A stretch of DNA of 17,720 nucleotides from Chlorobiota bacterium (GTDB lineage: Bacteria; Bacteroidota; Bacteroidia; Bacteroidales; JAADGE01), in the NCBI GenBank assembly GCA_030592825.1, contig JAUVIG010000028.1:1-17720 (forward strand), written 5' to 3'. Each line of letters starts with the position of its first letter. Positions within the stretch are counted from its first letter, which is position 1. This document shows, piece by piece, positions 14,674 through 17,720 of this stretch. The notes under the pieces are model-generated. The model saw nothing but the letters and a program-made list of their open reading frames with translations. It had not been told where the DNA came from and did not search any database. The translations under genes were made by a program, and so were the position numbers.

Positions 14674-16923
14674 ATGTTGAAATTTGTAAAAAAAAACAAA
14701 CTGATTATTTTAGGAATATTAATTATCATATTCCTTTCATTATTTTTTGGATTATTACTTGTTAATATTCATAAGAAATCATATCAGGAATTATTAGAAC
14801 AGCATCAATCAGAAAAATTGATTCATATTGAAAATATTTTCATCAGACATGCTTCATCAAATTATAATAAATTATTAACTGCAGAACGATTTGCAAATAT
14901 TATTTTTCAAAACGATAAATTATTAACCGAAAGAGAAAATGATACTTTGTTTATTGAAGCAATTTCTGTTGATAATAAGATACATGAGAAATTTAAAATT
15001 ACAGAACTTCTGTATAATAATGAACCTTTAAGATTAAACACTAAAGTAATTGAGGGAATAACATATGCATCTAATGCATTTATTTCTGTCTGGCAAAAAA
15101 CTGACAACGGCTTTGTAAGAGTAATTTCAACTGAACACGATAATGCAAATAATAGTGTTTCGATTTTTTTAAATGATTCTTCTGATCTGATTGAAAAAAT
15201 TATATCAGGTAAAAAACCAATCTTGAAAGTAATTACTGAATTTGATTCAAAAATAATTAAATCAATTCCGATTTATATCAACGGATCAGTCAGAGCTTTT
15301 TTTCAAATTATTATTAATGAATCACAAGCATCTGTTTATAATAAAATATTACCGAAAAAAACAGAAGATGTAATTATATTTAATGAAACCGGAAAGATTA
15401 TATTTAAAACCGATTTTACTGAAAATGAGCTTTTGAATAATAAGGATTTAGAAAATATTAAATTTAAAAAGAGCAAGTATAATAAAGCAAGCATTAAAAA
15501 TAACATTTTATACTATAGCTATATCCCTGTCCGGCAAGTATATATCGGATATATAATCCCAAACGATTTATTAATAAAAGGAACAAAGAAAGATATAATA
15601 AAAATATTGATGCTTATAATTATTACAGGATTAATTATATCCGGTTTGTTATTAATCTTTTACAAACGAAATAATAATAAAAAGAATAAAATTATAAATA
15701 AAATAGAGAATATTTTATGTGATAAAAAGGAAACAGAAATAAATAAAGATGAAAAGAAAAATTTACAATCAATTGTTCAAGATTTAAACAAATATGATGA
15801 AGACATAAGAAACTATGCTGTAAATTTATCAGAAAATATATTAAATAATAAATTTAACTATTTAAGAAATAATAATAAAACAGCAATTGCTTTATCAAAA
15901 ATTCAAGAAAAAATTTTATCAGTTGCTGAACATGAACAAAAAAGAAAAATTGAAGAGGAATTAAGATTAAAATTAAATGAAGGAAGTGCTGAAATTACAG
16001 GTTTATTGCAGCATGTTACTGACCTGAACGAATTATCATTTAATATTATAAAGAATACAGCAGAGTTTTTGGATATTCAACAAGGAGGAATGTTTATTTT
16101 AGACAATACAAATCCGGACCAACCTGTATTGGAAATGATAGCATCTTATGCATATGATAAGAAAAGATATACCGGTAAGAGAATTCCTGTAAATGAGGGG
16201 CTTATAGGAAGAGCATATTTTGAGAAAGAAAGTATATATATGACGGAATTGCCGGATAATTATACATTAATCGAATCCGGTTTTGGAGGAAAAGAGCCAA
16301 AAAGTTTATTAATTGTTCCGCTTATTTTTAATAATGAAGTACAAGCTGTAATTGAGTTAGCAAGTATTCATGAAATTGAAGAGTATAAAATTAAATTTAT
16401 TGAAGATATAGGTGAGAATATTGCATCTACTATCTCAAATCTAAAGCATTCAATACAAACAGAAGAACTTTTAACACAAACAAGATTACAATCTAAAGAG
16501 ATTGAAGAGCAAAGGAAAACATTGGAAGAAAAAATCAATACTCACAGAAGACAAAACAGAAAGCTTGATAAAGAAATGCTCCAATTAATTGAGATTATTG
16601 AATCAATTAAAGCCGTTACATATATGGTTGAATATGACCTGAAAGGAACAATTATGGATGTCAGTCGTATAATGCTTAATTCTTTAGGAGCAAAAAAAGA
16701 AGATATTATTACAAAGCATCACAGTAACTTTGTATCAGATGAGAATTATAAAGAAAATTATAAATCATTTTGGACTGATATTTCAGATAATAAAACTCAA
16801 ATATTGGAAGAAAAAATTATATTTAAAGACAAAGAGATTAAACTGTCTCAAAGTTATGTCCCAATAAGAAATGTGAGAAGAAAAATATACAGAATACTTT
16901 CAATTGGTACAATTATAAAATAA
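14674..16923 (+). CDS. Membrane Cache-GAF-PAS sensor protein without an output domain
   Basis: 749 residues. A first membrane span at about 8-30 and a second at about 311-330 (ILMLIIITGLIISGLLLIF) enclose a periplasmic sensor. Part of that sensor (GFVRVISTEHD ... KPILKVITEFDSKIIKSIPI) resembles the Cache_3-Cache_2 type. A helical linker with no clear HAMP motif leads to a GAF domain at about 447-590 (LDIQQGGMFILDN ... IPVNEGLIGRAYFEKESIYM ... SLLIVPLIFNNEVQAVIELAS). Then come a coiled coil (EIEEQRKTLEEKI) and a final PAS domain (MVEYDLKGTIMDVSRIML ... KHHSNFV). No kinase, cyclase, phosphatase or methyl-accepting domain follows. Such GAF-coil-PAS proteins occur in Bacteroidota, often beside kinases. 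It starts 3 nt after the kinase gene and is followed 8 nt later by another sensor, so the three probably form one transcript. It may pass its signal to a partner kinase by protein contact; that is inference. Confidence 0.85.
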   Translation: MLKFVKKNKLIILGILIIIFLSLFFGLLLVNIHKKSYQELLEQHQSEKLIHIENIFIRHASSNYNKLLTAERFANIIFQNDKLLTERENDTLFIEAISVDNKIHEKFKITELLYNNEPLRLNTKVIEGITYASNAFISVWQKTDNGFVRVISTEHDNANNSVSIFLNDSSDLIEKIISGKKPILKVITEFDSKIIKSIPIYINGSVRAFFQIIINESQASVYNKILPKKTEDVIIFNETGKIIFKTDFTENELLNNKDLENIKFKKSKYNKASIKNNILYYSYIPVRQVYIGYIIPNDLLIKGTKKDIIKILMLIIITGLIISGLLLIFYKRNNNKKNKIINKIENILCDKKETEINKDEKKNLQSIVQDLNKYDEDIRNYAVNLSENILNNKFNYLRNNNKTAIALSKIQEKILSVAEHEQKRKIEEELRLKLNEGSAEITGLLQHVTDLNELSFNIIKNTAEFLDIQQGGMFILDNTNPDQPVLEMIASYAYDKKRYTGKRIPVNEGLIGRAYFEKESIYMTELPDNYTLIESGFGGKEPKSLLIVPLIFNNEVQAVIELASIHEIEEYKIKFIEDIGENIASTISNLKHSIQTEELLTQTRLQSKEIEEQRKTLEEKINTHRRQNRKLDKEMLQLIEIIESIKAVTYMVEYDLKGTIMDVSRIMLNSLGAKKEDIITKHHSNFVSDENYKENYKSFWTDISDNKTQILEEKIIFKDKEIKLSQSYVPIRNVRRKIYRILSIGTIIK

Positions 16924-16931
16924 CAGAATAA

Positions 16932-17720
16932 GTGAAATTTTTTGAGAATATATCCGGTAAAAGAAAACTGTTTTTACTTGTTATCACTGTATTTGCAGTA
17001 TCAATAATTGCAGCTGCAAGCTATGCTGCAATATCAATTTTTAATTCGTCTAAACAAATTTTAGAAAATACGGCACATATAATAAATGATAACTATGCGA
17101 ATCATATTGCTGCCGAAATTGAAAAAGGAGTTTCATTGACAAAAATAATTTCTAACAGCATTGTAATTAAAGGTAATCAAGAAAATTATTTCATTTCAAA
17201 AGATCAAGAAAATGTATTCTATAACCATATAGATAATAATGAACTAATAACAGATCTTTTTCTTATCCTGAACCCTTCACTAAAATTTGAACAAAATTAT
17301 GACTCATTAATAGTTTATGAATTTTCCCTGCATAAGTCTAATACAGGCATCTCAAAGAATATATATGACGAAAGAAACTTTATTGCAGATTTTTCAAAAC
17401 TTAAAAAGTTGAAAGCCGAACAGAAAGTTATTGTTTCAGAACCGGTTTGGTTAAAGTATACGAAAGAGAACAAATTAGTTATTTCGATAGTTTCACCTTT
17501 ATTTCAAAATGAAAGTCTAATTGGAGCTTTGGGAATAAACTATTCTCTTGATAATATTTCAAAAATAATTAACATACCGTTAATTCAAACAGGAAATACA
17601 AAATCAATAGTATTGTCAGATAATAAAGTGATAGTTTCAGTTACAGGAAAAAAACGGATGGCAGGAAAAAACATTTTAAATATCGAAGGCGAAGAACATG
17701 ATATATATAATCATATAATA
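16932..17720 (+). CDS. dCache-domain membrane sensor, 5' part only (runs off the window)
   Basis: An open frame from GTG 16932 to the window end, 263 codons without a stop. It has a membrane span at about residues 12-36 (LFLLVITVFAVSIIAAASYA), then a helix with HIAAEIEKGVSLTKIISNSI. A double-Cache-like ligand-binding region ends near VSEPVWLKYTKENKLVISIV, SPLFQNESLIGALGINYSL and DNISKIINIP, which matches the second lobe pattern of dCache_1 domains. The output domain lies beyond the window, so kinase, chemoreceptor, cyclase or phosphatase cannot be told apart. It begins 8 nt after the Cache-GAF-PAS gene, in the same direction. No ATG gives a better start; GTG follows AATAA with no clear ribosome-binding site. 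Confidence 0.8.
   Translation, partial: MKFFENISGKRKLFLLVITVFAVSIIAAASYAAISIFNSSKQILENTAHIINDNYANHIAAEIEKGVSLTKIISNSIVIKGNQENYFISKDQENVFYNHIDNNELITDLFLILNPSLKFEQNYDSLIVYEFSLHKSNTGISKNIYDERNFIADFSKLKKLKAEQKVIVSEPVWLKYTKENKLVISIVSPLFQNESLIGALGINYSLDNISKIINIPLIQTGNTKSIVLSDNKVIVSVTGKKRMAGKNILNIEGEEHDIYNHII

Overview
The window looks like chromosomal DNA of a low-GC member of the phylum Bacteroidota. Three things point there. Start regions lack clear Shine-Dalgarno sites and instead have TAnnTTTG boxes, the -7 element of this phylum. There is a type IX secretion cargo protein with a gliding-motility-type (CHU_C, type B) C-terminal domain next to a PorP/SprF-family protein. There is also a TonB-dependent receptor with a carboxypeptidase-regulatory-like N-terminal domain. 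Order or genus cannot be assigned from sequence alone.

Layout: 1-780 carries the end of a small membrane-protein ORF, then tRNA-Glu(UUC) and rpsT (ribosomal protein S20) behind one good TAnnTTTG promoter, closed by a bidirectional hairpin terminator. 848-2644 (minus) is a secreted UshA-like 5'-nucleotidase/metallophosphatase. 2951-5380 is a TonB-dependent outer-membrane receptor. 5496-7052 is an AAA-type ATPase fused to a PD-(D/E)XK nuclease-like C-terminus. It is bracketed by two copies of a 19-nt promoter-like sequence and followed by a short run of degenerate 7-nt tandem repeats. 7283-9943 encodes a large secreted type B T9SS cargo, and 10180-11671 its probable SprF-like partner. That partner is a PorP/SprF barrel whose OmpA-like peptidoglycan-binding domain is in the +1 frame. 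11681-12949 (minus) is a CNNM/CorC-type membrane protein. 13051-17720 is a tight run of three signalling genes: a soluble PAS-PAS histidine kinase, a membrane Cache-GAF-PAS protein with no output domain, and the N-terminal part of a dCache sensor that runs off the window.

Together the genes describe cell-envelope functions: periplasmic nucleotide salvage, TonB-dependent uptake, T9SS surface display and membrane sensing. The most noteworthy points are the frame break between the SprF-like barrel and its OmpA anchor, the repeat-bounded ATPase-nuclease gene, the heptad repeat, and the sensor cluster that has one kinase but two membrane sensors. No CRISPR array, transposase, integrase or recognisable defence island was seen.
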